The notes under the pieces: generated by a model
What the model saw: only the letters and a program-made list of their open reading frames with translations
Databases searched by the model: none
What the model was told of the DNA's origin: nothing
Shown: piece after piece, positions 1-8,728 of the stretch
Position numbering within the stretch: the first letter of the stretch is position 1
Layout: each line of letters starts with the position of its first letter
Translations under genes and position numbers: made by a program
Assembly (NCBI RefSeq): GCF_011064595.1
Contig: NZ_JAALJI010000037.1
Coordinates: 1 to 56,527 of the forward strand
Direction of reading: 5' to 3'
DNA length: 56,527 nucleotides
Source of the DNA: Paludisphaera soli
Lineage (GTDB): Bacteria; Planctomycetota; Planctomycetia; Isosphaerales; Isosphaeraceae

Positions 1-923
1 GCCCCCACCACCATCCCGATCGCCGCCAGCTCGTCCTCGGCCTGCACCACGGCGAACGTCCGCTCGCCGTCGGGGGCGGTGCGATGCGCCTTCAGGAAAT
101 GCTCGGCCGCTTCGGCCAGGCTGCTCGACGGCGTGATCGGATACCAGGTCAGCACGGTCGCGCCGCCGAAGACCAGGCCCAGCCCCGCCGCGCGATTGCC
201 GTCGATCAGGAGCTGCCCGCCGGTCAGGTCGGCCCGGCGGACCTTCCAGGGGAACTCCTCGCCCTTCCAGTTCTCCGCGGCCCATTCGTACCCGGCGCGG
301 GCGGCCGCCAGGTTGACCTCGGCCGCCTTCGCCTTCCGCCCCGGGAACTCCCGCCGGACGCCGAACTCGACCCCCTCCATCTCCAGGTCGCACGCGAAGG
401 CGAGCGTCCCCACGTAGACCATGTTGACGACCTTCCGCAGCTTGTCGCGGTAGGCCGGCGTCCCGTCGGGAGGGTACGCGCCGTCGGCCAGCTTCTGGAA
501 CGGGACGGGGAGGAATCGCACGTCGTCGCGCAGACCGCGCAGGTCTTCCTTGAACTCCTCGCGGTAGATGATGATCGACCCCGGGATCGCCGAACGGACG
601 TCGTCCGGCGCCGTCGGCTCGTGCATGCAGACGATGATCTGGGGGTCGAGCCGATGGCCGACGTACCCCGCGCCCGAAGCCCTCAGGTGGAACCACGTCG
701 GCAGCCCCTCGATGTTCGACGGGAAGATGTTCTTCCCGCTGCAAGGGACGCCCATGTGGTGCAGCGCCCGCAGCAGCACGAGGTTGGACGACTGGCTCCC
801 CGAGCCGTTGATCGTGCCCACCCGGATCCGCAGGTCGTTGACCGACGGCGGCGGCGCGGGCCTGGTGGAGGATGCGTGGGCCTCGGCCGGCGAAGGGGCC
901 GGGGCGGTGGCGCTAGCGGCCAT
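1..923 (-). CDS. korA: 2-oxoglutarate:ferredoxin oxidoreductase, fused gamma/alpha subunit (partial)
   Basis: The reading frame starts at ATG 923 and runs off the left edge, giving about 307 residues with no stop. After a Pro/Ala-rich lead of about 28 residues comes a gamma-type domain with GTINGSGSQSSN and SGKNIFPSNIEGLPTW, the signature of the N-terminal domain of KorA-type 2-oxoacid:ferredoxin oxidoreductases. Near residue 265 the alpha (pyrimidine-binding) domain begins with TWYPITPSSSLAEA. The enzyme oxidatively decarboxylates 2-oxoglutarate to succinyl-CoA and reduces ferredoxin; it works with a thiamine-diphosphate-binding beta subunit (KorB), which I expect just beyond the left edge. 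The fused gamma-alpha layout fits the 2-oxoglutarate enzyme better than pyruvate enzymes, but the exact 2-oxoacid cannot be fixed from this fragment. Confidence 0.88.
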   Translation of the reverse strand, partial: MAASATAPAPSPAEAHASSTRPAPPPSVNDLRIRVGTINGSGSQSSNLVLLRALHHMGVPCSGKNIFPSNIEGLPTWFHLRASGAGYVGHRLDPQIIVCMHEPTAPDDVRSAIPGSIIIYREEFKEDLRGLRDDVRFLPVPFQKLADGAYPPDGTPAYRDKLRKVVNMVYVGTLAFACDLEMEGVEFGVRREFPGRKAKAAEVNLAAARAGYEWAAENWKGEEFPWKVRRADLTGGQLLIDGNRAAGLGLVFGGATVLTWYPITPSSSLAEAAEHFLKAHRTAPDGERTFAVVQAEDELAAIGMVVG

Positions 924-1049
924 GGATCGGTCTCCTCGGCGCCGGCCGGGCCCGGCGATTCGGGCGCGGCCTCGGACCCGACGGGTCGAGCGTTCGTGAC
1001 GACTCCCGCGTCGGCCGGGCCGCCTCGCGAACCGCCCGGACCTACCCCG

Positions 1050-1077
1050 ATTCTACGACGCCCCGCGTCCGCCCCAA
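1050..1077 (-). promoter_or_regulatory. Candidate promoter for korA
   Basis: On the minus strand TTGGGG (1077-1072) lies 16 bases upstream of TAGAAT (1055-1050), a five-of-six match to a -10 box. Transcription would leave a leader of about 120 bases before the korA start at 923. The same TAGAAT box occurs upstream of purD. Visual match only. Confidence 0.4.
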
Positions 1078-1192
1078 GCGAAATCCCCGAAACGCTCGAC
1101 GATCTCCCAAGGCCGCCCGTCCCGCCCACGCAGCCGGCCGCGACTTGCGCGGCCCGTCGGAACGTCCAAAAAAAACGACCGGCGCGAGCCCC

Positions 1193-1224
1193 TTGATCCC
1201 GATCGCGACCTACTGTTCAATAGT
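1193..1224 (+). promoter_or_regulatory. Candidate promoter with overlapping palindromic operator
   Basis: TTGATC (1193-1198) and TTCAAT (1216-1221) are spaced 17 bases apart, a weak sigma70-like promoter for the five-gene operon. ACTGTTCAATAGT (1212-1224) covers the -10 box and is a near-palindrome: the arms ACTGTT and AATAGT pair at five of six positions. It lies in a short AT-rich island in very GC-rich DNA. A repressor site is plausible but is inference. Confidence 0.35.
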
Positions 1225-1259
1225 CCAGAATCCGGTCCGGGCCGCGGAGTCCGGCCGGA

Positions 1260-1760
1260 GTGAGGTGGATCCTCGTGACGAGGATGACGGCCATGCGGGA
1301 GCGTGCGAGCGTCGTCGAGGGGGGGCGGCCGGCGGGCCGCAGGACGGTCAAGGACGTGCCGTTCGTGGAGCTTTCCGGCGGGCGGGTGCAGGGGGTGGTG
1401 TCGAGCGGCTCGGACGTCGAGCGCGTCTACGTCTCGTTCGTCGAATCGGGCGGCGGTTACTCGTGCTGCACGAACAACAATCGTCCGTGCGGGGGCCTGC
1501 GCGGCGCCCCGTGCAAGCACATTCACGAACTGGTCGACGAGGCGATCCTCCAGTTCGGCGCGGCGCGGGTGGCGGCCTACCTCGGCGTGGCCGACGGCCC
1601 GCCGCCCGAGGACGCCCGGACGCTGCTCGGCGGGCTGCGTGGGGACGAGCGGAAGGAGTCGCCGGGCGTGGTCTTCAGCCGGTTCCTGAGCTATCTCCGC
1701 TACTGCGAGCTGCAAGCGAGGCCGGGCACGGTCCTGGAGATGGGATGGTTCGCGCCATGA
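1260..1760 (+). CDS. SWIM-type zinc-finger protein, first gene of VWA/MoxR operon
   Basis: A 166-residue protein whose centre (about residues 68-87) carries the cysteine/histidine cluster CCTNNNRPCGG...APCKHIHEL, resembling the CxC...CxH pattern of SWIM zinc-binding domains. Such domains bind nucleic acid or partner proteins in several bacterial ATPase systems; E. coli YehQ, from the yehL/M/P/Q locus, is a larger SWIM protein. The annotated start is GTG 1260; ATG 1284 and ATG 1293 are in frame, and 1293 has the better spacing from GACGAGG at 1277-1283, so the first 8-11 residues may not be translated. The stop overlaps the next start (ATGA at 1757-1760), indicating translational coupling. The zinc role is inferred from the motif. 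Confidence 0.75.
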   Translation: MRWILVTRMTAMRERASVVEGGRPAGRRTVKDVPFVELSGGRVQGVVSSGSDVERVYVSFVESGGGYSCCTNNNRPCGGLRGAPCKHIHELVDEAILQFGAARVAAYLGVADGPPPEDARTLLGGLRGDERKESPGVVFSRFLSYLRYCELQARPGTVLEMGWFAP

Positions 1761-3046
1761 ACGCGCTCACGACGCTGCCGCCCGGCGTGGACGAGGCCCT
1801 GGGCCTGGCCGGGCAACTCGATGACGCCCTGCTCCACGGCTTCGCCCGGCTGGGCGACGAGCATCGCGACCGGCTGGAGGCGCTCGCCGGGGTCTTCGAG
1901 GGTTCGCCCCTGGGCCCGGCGGTCGCCGAGGCCGTCGCCGCGGTCGGCCGCAGCGAGTTCGTCGCGCGATCGTTCCTGACGCTGGCCTCGGCGCGCGTCG
2001 CGCTGCTGGGCGCCGCTCACGACGCGCTCCTCGCCCAGGCCCGCGAAGCCCTGGGCCGTCCGTCGCCCCCGGCCGAGGAACCGACGCCCCGGCCGGCGGC
2101 GGGCTCGGCCGCGCTCCTGGCGAGCTCCCAGCAATGGCTGTCGGAGCTGGCGATCGCGGGGCTGTCGCACCTGGAGGAGACGACCGTCGCCCCGTTCGCG
2201 GCGACCCTGGAGAACCTCCAGGCCGACCCGGACCTCACCGGGCTTGCGGCCCTGCTGACCGGGTTCGTGAACGAGCTGATGCGGCACGCGCCCGCCTCGA
2301 AGTCCGCGTCGCTGCCGTCCTTCCGCTGGGGCGACCTGTGGTCGGCGGCGATGGTGCGGACCCATCAGGTCCCGGGCTCGCCGACATTCCGCGAGGCCGA
2401 GGGCGTCCTCACCCCCCTGGGCCTGGACGTGCAGGCGCACGAGAATTTCGCCTGCTTCGTCCTCTACGGGCTGTTCGACGACGGCGAGGCGCGGACGGTG
2501 CGCGTGCCTTTCTCCGGCTACAAGGTCGACGCCATCGCCGGGGCCGAGGCGTGGGACCTCTTCGGGGACGTCGCCGAGCCGGTCTTGAAGGCCCTCGACG
2601 GCCGCAAGACGCTGCGCGTCGCCAGGGCCGAGCTGCGGGCCGACGGCGACCTGATCCTGCGGTCGCCCCCCGAGGCGGCCGGCGCCGCCGACCCGTTCGG
2701 CCTGGCCGATCGGCTGACCGCGACGCCCCCGCCCCCGGCCCTGTACCGCCACCCGGTCCACATCGCCGAGCCCGTGAAGCTCCCTCGCGGCCACGGACTG
2801 CCGATCGCGACCGAGCGGATCCCCGACGGGTCCGAACTGACCAAGGACGTGGCCGGGGAGGCGACCGAGCTGATCGGCCTCCTCCGCTTCGATCGGGGCG
2901 GGTGGCGCGTGCAGCCCCTCTGCGCGGGGACCCGGAAGAAGTACGCGATCGCCGGCGGCGAGCTGACGGCCGCGCGGAAGAAGCTCAAGAACCGCTCGCT
3001 CGACGTGTTGAAGGAACGCTCCAGCCGGCTCCTTCGCGGGAGTTGA
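1757..3046 (+). CDS. Unknown protein of the SWIM/VWA/MoxR operon
   Basis: A 429-residue protein starting at an ATG that overlaps the stop of the SWIM gene. I recognise no family. The first 200 or so residues look helical and Ala/Leu-rich, with a Pro-rich break near 100-115. The middle (about 190-280) is mixed and has the hydrophobic stretch FACFVLYGLFDDGEARTVRVPF. The C-terminal part has VHIAEPVKLPRGHGLP and a Lys/Arg-rich end with RKKYAIAGGEL. There is no signal peptide, membrane segment or nucleotide-binding motif. Coupling to the SWIM gene upstream and a one-base gap to the VWA gene downstream suggest a dedicated component of the same complex. I do not see its counterpart in the E. coli locus. 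Confidence 0.85.
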   Translation: MNALTTLPPGVDEALGLAGQLDDALLHGFARLGDEHRDRLEALAGVFEGSPLGPAVAEAVAAVGRSEFVARSFLTLASARVALLGAAHDALLAQAREALGRPSPPAEEPTPRPAAGSAALLASSQQWLSELAIAGLSHLEETTVAPFAATLENLQADPDLTGLAALLTGFVNELMRHAPASKSASLPSFRWGDLWSAAMVRTHQVPGSPTFREAEGVLTPLGLDVQAHENFACFVLYGLFDDGEARTVRVPFSGYKVDAIAGAEAWDLFGDVAEPVLKALDGRKTLRVARAELRADGDLILRSPPEAAGAADPFGLADRLTATPPPPALYRHPVHIAEPVKLPRGHGLPIATERIPDGSELTKDVAGEATELIGLLRFDRGGWRVQPLCAGTRKKYAIAGGELTAARKKLKNRSLDVLKERSSRLLRGS

Positions 3047-3047
3047 G

Positions 3048-4487
3048 GTGCCCATGCCCGACCCCGTCGTGCTCAATCAGCGGCAGATGCTCTACTGGCG
3101 GCTCCTCGCCGCGACGAGCGGCCTGGAGGAGGCCGGCTCGGCGTTCGAGGCGACCGCTGTCGAGCTGGCCGACCGGCTCGAACTCCCCCCGGCGATCCTC
3201 GACCCCGGCATCGGCGTCGACGTTTTGCTGCATCGCCACCCCAAGCTCAAGCCGCACTTCGACGCGATCCAGGGCTGCCTCCAGGAGTCGCCCGAGGGAG
3301 CGGCGGCCCCGCCGCCCGACGACGAGGTGGATCTCCGCCGCACCTTCGCCTACTCGAAGCTCCTCCTGAACGTCTTCGGGCCGAACACTCGATCGCCCTC
3401 GTGCAGCGCCGCCCAGTACAACCAGTGGTGCCAGGACGTGGCCGCGCTGGAGCGTTGCATGGGGATGGCGCCGGGGAGCCTGCGGCCCGGCGGCGGGGCT
3501 TCGGGCGGCGAGGCTGGCGCGGGGCGGGGGGGGCCGCCCGGGCTCGGCGGCTCGGGGTTCGGCGTCAGCGGCAACGCCCCGAGGATCGACGACCGGCAGC
3601 TCCGCGAGGAGCTGACGGCGATGGAGAGCGACCTCGTCAAGCGGATGGACCTCCGCGAGGTCCTCAAGGACGACCGCCTGGCCGCGCAGCTCACCCCGAC
3701 GCCCGCGCTGGTCGAGCAGCTCCTCAGGGACAAGTCGAACCTCACGGGGCCCGCGCTGGCGAACGCCCGTCGGCTCATCAAGAAGTACGTGGACGACCTG
3801 GCCGCCGTCCTCAAGAAGCAGGTCTTCGGCGCCAAGACGGGCGTGATCGACCGCTCCGTCACCCCCCGGCGGGTCTACCGCAACCTGGACCTTAAGCGGA
3901 CGATCTGGAAGAACCTGCCGAACTACAACCCGGAGGACGGCCGGCTCTACGTCGACCGCCTCTTCTATCGCCACACCGCGCGGAAATCGCTGAACAAGTA
4001 CCTGATCGTCGTGGTCGACCAGTCGGGGTCGATGGTCGACGCGATGGTCCAGTGCGCCATCCTGGCCTCGATCTTCGCGACCCTGCCGCGCGTGGTGGTG
4101 TCGCTGGTCGCCTTCGACACCAACGTGATCGACCTGACCCCCTGGGCCGCCGACCCGTTCGAGTCGCTGATGCGGACCGACCTGGGGGGCGGCAACGACG
4201 GCCCGAAGGCCATGCTCCACGCCCGCGGCCTGATCGTCGACCCCCGGCGGACGACCATGGTCTGGATCTCGGACTTCTACGAGTTCCACAACGACCGGCC
4301 GCTGTTCGAGATGATCAAGGCCGTGAAGCAGTCGGGCGTCCACTTCGTCCCGGTCGGCTCGGTCAGCGGCCGGGGCTACTTCAGCGTCAACGAGTGGTTC
4401 CGCAAGCAACTCAAGGGGATCGGCCTGCCGGTCCTCACCGGCAACATTAAGAAGCTCATCGTCGAGCTGAAGAAGCAGCTCAACTGA
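3048..4487 (+). CDS. VWA domain protein (YehP-like)
   Basis: A 479-residue protein with a C-terminal von Willebrand factor A domain from about residue 315. The metal-ion-dependent adhesion site motif is DQSGSM (about 324-329) after the strand YLIVVVD, followed by AFDTN and WISDFYEF, which supply the later MIDAS loops. The N-terminal 300 residues are mostly helical with a Gly-rich linker around 145-180. VWA proteins of this type act as partners or adaptors for MoxR-family AAA+ ATPases, and the ATPase gene is next. The overall form resembles E. coli YehP. GTG 3048 and ATG 3054 are both possible starts; GGGAG at 3038-3042 serves either. No membrane segment is visible, so a cytoplasmic location is likely. 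Confidence 0.85.
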   Translation: MPMPDPVVLNQRQMLYWRLLAATSGLEEAGSAFEATAVELADRLELPPAILDPGIGVDVLLHRHPKLKPHFDAIQGCLQESPEGAAAPPPDDEVDLRRTFAYSKLLLNVFGPNTRSPSCSAAQYNQWCQDVAALERCMGMAPGSLRPGGGASGGEAGAGRGGPPGLGGSGFGVSGNAPRIDDRQLREELTAMESDLVKRMDLREVLKDDRLAAQLTPTPALVEQLLRDKSNLTGPALANARRLIKKYVDDLAAVLKKQVFGAKTGVIDRSVTPRRVYRNLDLKRTIWKNLPNYNPEDGRLYVDRLFYRHTARKSLNKYLIVVVDQSGSMVDAMVQCAILASIFATLPRVVVSLVAFDTNVIDLTPWAADPFESLMRTDLGGGNDGPKAMLHARGLIVDPRRTTMVWISDFYEFHNDRPLFEMIKAVKQSGVHFVPVGSVSGRGYFSVNEWFRKQLKGIGLPVLTGNIKKLIVELKKQLN

Positions 4488-4516
4488 CCCGTCCGAGGGA
4501 CGACCGGAGTCGATCC

Positions 4517-5674
4517 ATGTCGAAGGCGAAATCGGCCGAAGCCGCGAACGAGCCTGGGAGCGCGAGCGAGATCCTCCGCGAGCCGGCGGAGGCGAAATAC
4601 GCCGAGGAGCTGGAGTGGCTCCGTTCGATCGACGGCGACGCGAAGCCGGCGTCGTGGCGGCTCTCGCCGAGGATGGTCCGCGTGTTCGTCCTGGGCTCGA
4701 CGCCGGCCGATCGGCTGGACCGCGCGATCCAGCCCAAGTTCTTCGGCGACCCGGGGACGGTCGAGCGGGCGATCGTCACCCTGGCGAGCGACCGGGGCCT
4801 GCTGCTGATCGGCGACCCGGGCACCGGCAAGAGCTGGCTCGCCGAGCTGCTTGCCGCGGCCGTCTGCGGCGACAGCACCCGCGTCGTCCAGGGGACCGCC
4901 GGCACCACCGAGGACCACATCAAGTACTCCTGGAACGTGGCGATGGTCATCGCCGCCGGCCAGTCGCGCGAGAGCCTCATCCCCTCACCGATCATGACGG
5001 CCATGCAGGGGGGGCTGATGGGGCGGTTCGAGGAGCTGACCCGCTGCAGCAGCGACGTGCAGGACGCCCTCATCTCGATCCTCTCGGAGAAATACATCAC
5101 GATCCCCGAGTTGAAGGGGGACGACGTGGTCTTCGCCCGCCCGGGGTTCAACATCATCGCCACGGCCAACGCCCGCGACCGGGGAGTCAACGAGCTTTCC
5201 TCGGCGCTCAAGCGGCGTTTCAACTTCGTGCAGATCCCGGTCGTCACCAACAAGAAGACCGAGCGCGAGATCGTCCTGTTCCGCACGAGGGAACTGCTGG
5301 CCCGGAATCGCTTCGAGGTCGAGACGCCCCCCGCGCTCCTGGACATCCTGCTGCAGACCTTCGCCGACCTCCGCGAGGCGGCCGCGTCCGAGACGTCGGA
5401 GGACGGTCGGCTGGAGAGCGCCCTGTCGACGGCCGAGCAGATCGGCGTGCTGGAGGACGCGATCCTCCACGGCCGTTTCTTCGGCGACGGCTCCCCCGAG
5501 CCCGGGCTGCTGGCGCGGTCGCTGGTCGGCACGCTCGTGAGGCGCATCCCCGAGGACGTCTCCATCCTGAACAAGTTCTGGCATGCGGGCGTGTCCAAGC
5601 GGGCGAAGAAGGAGGGGGGCGCCTGGGGCGCCTTCGAGGCCGCGGGCAAGGACGCCCTCGAGAACCTGAAATGA
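4517..5674 (+). CDS. MoxR-like AAA+ ATPase (YehL-like)
   Basis: A 385-residue AAA+ ATPase. The Walker A loop GDPGTGKS lies at about residues 98-106. The region FEELTRCSSDVQDALISILS matches the central helices of the MoxR/YehL group, where the Walker B strand is unusual. NIIATANARD (about 212-221) is the sensor-1 region and LKRRFNF carries the likely arginine finger. MoxR ATPases remodel or insert cofactors into client complexes, usually with a VWA partner, here the gene 29 bases upstream. The stop overlaps the start of the next gene (ATGA at 5671-5674). The client is unknown; the two flanking large proteins are the obvious candidates. Confidence 0.9.
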   Translation: MSKAKSAEAANEPGSASEILREPAEAKYAEELEWLRSIDGDAKPASWRLSPRMVRVFVLGSTPADRLDRAIQPKFFGDPGTVERAIVTLASDRGLLLIGDPGTGKSWLAELLAAAVCGDSTRVVQGTAGTTEDHIKYSWNVAMVIAAGQSRESLIPSPIMTAMQGGLMGRFEELTRCSSDVQDALISILSEKYITIPELKGDDVVFARPGFNIIATANARDRGVNELSSALKRRFNFVQIPVVTNKKTEREIVLFRTRELLARNRFEVETPPALLDILLQTFADLREAAASETSEDGRLESALSTAEQIGVLEDAILHGRFFGDGSPEPGLLARSLVGTLVRRIPEDVSILNKFWHAGVSKRAKKEGGAWGAFEAAGKDALENLK

Positions 5675-8637
5675 GCGCGAACGTCCCGAAGGGCGAGGAC
5701 CTCCCCGTGGCCTTCGCGCCGCTGCGCGACCAGCTGCTCGCCGCCGCCGACGCGTTCGCCGACGACGCCAAGGCCCTGGGCGCCATCCTGGGCGGCCTGG
5801 TCGACGACGTGGAACGCGCCTTCCGCGAGCCTATGGAGATCTTCCCGGTCTGCCACCACTCCCCGTCATCGGCCCTGCACATGGCGAGAAGGCTGGCGGC
5901 GAGGCCGCCCCGGATGATCTTCCTGGAATGCTGCGAGGACCTCCGCCCGGTGGTCGAGGGCCTGCGCGACTGCCGCGCGCCGGTGGCGCTGCAGGCGTTC
6001 GCCTCCACGTCGGACCACTTCCCCGCCGCCTGGACCCCCCTGAGCCTCGTCTGCCCGCTCACCGAGTTCTCGGCCGAGTACCAGGCGATCGCCTACGCGC
6101 TGGAGAATCCGGACGCGGAACTGGTGTTCGTCGACCGCTCGGCCGACCACGTCTTTCAGTGGATGCCGCAGGAGGCCGACGCCCTGGAGAAGGCCGTGCC
6201 CGAGGACCCCGCCGCCGACGACGAGGAGGCGGGCCTGCACGGATCGGCCGTCGGCGTGGAGATCGGCTCGCTGGAGCCGACGTTCGACGCCTTCCGGCGG
6301 CTGCTCCTGAAGAACGCCCGCGTCCAGCACTTCAGCGAATGGTGGGACCAGTACGTCGAGGAGGCCGTCGTCGACGGCGACTACCCGGCCTACCGCCAGG
6401 TGATGTTCCTGATCGGCAGCCTCTTCCGACGCCTGGGGACGGCCGAGCCCGACCGCCGCGAGGACGAGCTGCGCGAGCGATTCATGTGGACGCGCATCAA
6501 GGAAGGGCTGCGAGCCTCCGCCGTCGACCCCCGCGACGCCCTCTACATCTGCGGAGCGGCCCACGCTGCGAGCCGCGTCGCCGAGTTCGGCCTGGCGAGC
6601 GACGCCGCCTGGGAGATCCCCCCGCGCACAGGCACGACCTGGCTCTACGGACTCCTCCCCAGCAGCTACAGCGCCATCTGCCACCAGTTCGGCCACCCTC
6701 GCGGGGCGGTCACGCTGGCCGAGGCCCGATGGCGCAAGGGCCTCGCCCGCCACGGCCTCAAGCCTTTCGCGCTCAAGCCGCGCGAGAAGAAGCGAAAGCG
6801 CGACGAAAAGGTCGAGGAAGCGGCGTCGATCGATCTCGAGGCGACGCCCGCACCCGCGCCCGAGGTGAAGCCCAGGCGGAAGGCCGGGGCGGCCGCCGTC
6901 GTCCCGCCGCCGCTCGACGCCGGCCCCGCGCCCGATCGGCTGCTCGGCTACCTCCAGGGCCCGCCGGCCCAGGTCGAGTCGGACGAGGAGGAGCTGCTCA
7001 AGAACTGCGTGCGGATCGTGGAGCTGGCGCGGAAGGACGGCTACCTTGCGTCGACGGCCGACGGCATCGCCACCTACCAGACGGCGATCCTCCTGGCGAA
7101 CCTTCGGAACCGCCGGCACCCGACGCCCTACGACTTCCGCGACGCGGCGATCACCTGCATCGAGAAGGAGGCCGTCCCCGGCAAGCGCGACGTCTCCCGG
7201 CTCTGCGACGTGCTCCTCGGCGGCGACCGGGTCGGCCGGATCGGCTTCGAATCCCTGCCGCTGCTGGCCCGGGACGTCTACGACCGCCTCGCCCCGCTGC
7301 CGATCTCGCTCGAATCGCGGACGATCCAGCGGGCGCTGCTGGACCTTCGCAAGTCGCCCGAGCTGCTGCCGTGCTCGGATCTCCTCTGGAAGCTCCGCTA
7401 CCTGCTCTCGCCCGGCGTGGTGCGGCCGATCATGGGCCAGCGATCGCTGGGGCACGTCCCGCAGCAGGAGAGCTGGGACGTGGCGATCGGCAAGAGCCAG
7501 GGGGAGGTCATCCAGCTCGGATACGAAGGGGTGACGGTCGAGCACGTCCTCGAACGTCGGCTCAAGAAGGCCGCGTTCGACCCCGACGCCCGCGCGGCCG
7601 ACGCCCTCCGCGCCGCCGAGGACGGCATCCTGTTCCTCAAGAGCGACCGCCTGGTCGAAGAGCTGGGCGAGCGGGCCGTCGAGCTGCTGGTGAAGGAGCC
7701 CGACGCCCGGCAGGCGCGCGAGATCCACGCGCGGATCGCCCGGCTGGTCCACTATTACCGGACGACCGAGGCCGGCCTCCCGGCCTGGCTCAGGCGGTTC
7801 GTCACGACGGGGTACTCGCACTACGCGACGATGCTGCCGAACGCCTTCGCCGACCGGGGCGTCCACCCGACGGACCTGGCGGCGATGCTCCAGTTCATCT
7901 TCACGCTGGAGAGCCTGGCGCTCTCGCTGGGCTGCGAGCGGAGCCAGCTCGTCATCGCCGTCCGCCAGGCCGGGCCGGTCACGGAAGACCCCCCCAAGCT
8001 CGCGCTCCTCTGGTCGGCCGAGTGCGTGCTCCGGCTCCGCGACGTCGCCGGACTCCGCGAGCGCTTCGACGCCTTGACCGACAGCGAACTGACCCTCCCC
8101 GCGCTGCCGGAATACCTGGAGGGGCTGCTGCTGGCCCTGGTGTTCACGCCGCTGGTGGGGGGCTTGACGGTGGAGCTGCTCAGCAAGGCGTTCGAGCGGC
8201 TGCCGGACCGGCTGCTCATGCCGTGGATGCCGAAGCTCCTTCGAATGCTCCGCCCCCACGCCGACGCGGCGCTGCCGGTGCTGATCAAGGAGGCGGCGGC
8301 CGTCTTTCCGCGCGGGCTCGACGCGCTGGTCGACTGGCGACCACCCTGGAGCCGAAACGACCCGGCCCGCGAGGCGATCCCCGCGACTCCCGCCGGGGCC
8401 GCGGCCGCTCGGCGGTCGCTCGGGCCCGTCGAGCGGGCGGCCGCGGCGCTCTTGCACGCCCACCCGGCGACGACCGAGGCCGTCGCCGCGACCCTGGGGG
8501 TGCCGGCCGTCTGGACGGCCGCGGGGCAGGCGAGGCCGCTGGAGGCCGCCCCGGAGCCGCGCGGCCACGGGGAGGCCCGGGCGCTGCTCCAGGCCTACCC
8601 CGCGACGGCCGAGGCCGCCGCCCGCCTCGGCGGGTGA
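5671..8637 (+). CDS. DUF5682-type large protein (YehM-like)
   Basis: A 988-residue protein starting at an ATG overlapping the ATPase stop. The N-terminal half (about 40-370) has PVCHHSPSSA, then IFLECCEDL about 23 residues later, and ICGAAHAAS near 292. This His/Glu/His pattern resembles the EreA/ChaN/TraB group of fold relatives; that assignment is my inference. A charged and Pro/Ala-rich linker (about 370-425, with REKKRKRDEK) separates it from a long helical C-terminal region (about 425-988). The overall organisation and the VWA and MoxR neighbours match DUF5682 proteins, including YehM of E. coli, which is shorter. It may be the effector or client of the operon. Its stop is followed by hairpins at 8729-8800. 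Confidence 0.8.
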   Translation: MSANVPKGEDLPVAFAPLRDQLLAAADAFADDAKALGAILGGLVDDVERAFREPMEIFPVCHHSPSSALHMARRLAARPPRMIFLECCEDLRPVVEGLRDCRAPVALQAFASTSDHFPAAWTPLSLVCPLTEFSAEYQAIAYALENPDAELVFVDRSADHVFQWMPQEADALEKAVPEDPAADDEEAGLHGSAVGVEIGSLEPTFDAFRRLLLKNARVQHFSEWWDQYVEEAVVDGDYPAYRQVMFLIGSLFRRLGTAEPDRREDELRERFMWTRIKEGLRASAVDPRDALYICGAAHAASRVAEFGLASDAAWEIPPRTGTTWLYGLLPSSYSAICHQFGHPRGAVTLAEARWRKGLARHGLKPFALKPREKKRKRDEKVEEAASIDLEATPAPAPEVKPRRKAGAAAVVPPPLDAGPAPDRLLGYLQGPPAQVESDEEELLKNCVRIVELARKDGYLASTADGIATYQTAILLANLRNRRHPTPYDFRDAAITCIEKEAVPGKRDVSRLCDVLLGGDRVGRIGFESLPLLARDVYDRLAPLPISLESRTIQRALLDLRKSPELLPCSDLLWKLRYLLSPGVVRPIMGQRSLGHVPQQESWDVAIGKSQGEVIQLGYEGVTVEHVLERRLKKAAFDPDARAADALRAAEDGILFLKSDRLVEELGERAVELLVKEPDARQAREIHARIARLVHYYRTTEAGLPAWLRRFVTTGYSHYATMLPNAFADRGVHPTDLAAMLQFIFTLESLALSLGCERSQLVIAVRQAGPVTEDPPKLALLWSAECVLRLRDVAGLRERFDALTDSELTLPALPEYLEGLLLALVFTPLVGGLTVELLSKAFERLPDRLLMPWMPKLLRMLRPHADAALPVLIKEAAAVFPRGLDALVDWRPPWSRNDPAREAIPATPAGAAAARRSLGPVERAAAALLHAHPATTEAVAATLGVPAVWTAAGQARPLEAAPEPRGHGEARALLQAYPATAEAAARLGG

Positions 8638-8728
8638 GCCCAGCCCGCCCCGCGATCCCGGCCGTGCTCGAAATGGATCGGGATTTGCACGCCTGTCTTC
8701 CTGGAGTCGATCCCCGACGACGCAAAGC

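Larger units (their letters stand above)
924..1259. other. Divergent intergenic region, korA / SWIM-VWA operon
   Basis: This stretch of 336 bases has no credible gene. It separates the leftward korA from the rightward five-gene operon. It contains one promoter candidate for each direction (1050-1077 minus, 1193-1221 plus), an A-tract of seven bases near 1168-1174, and a near-palindrome over the rightward -10 box. No RNA gene was recognised. Confidence 0.6.
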
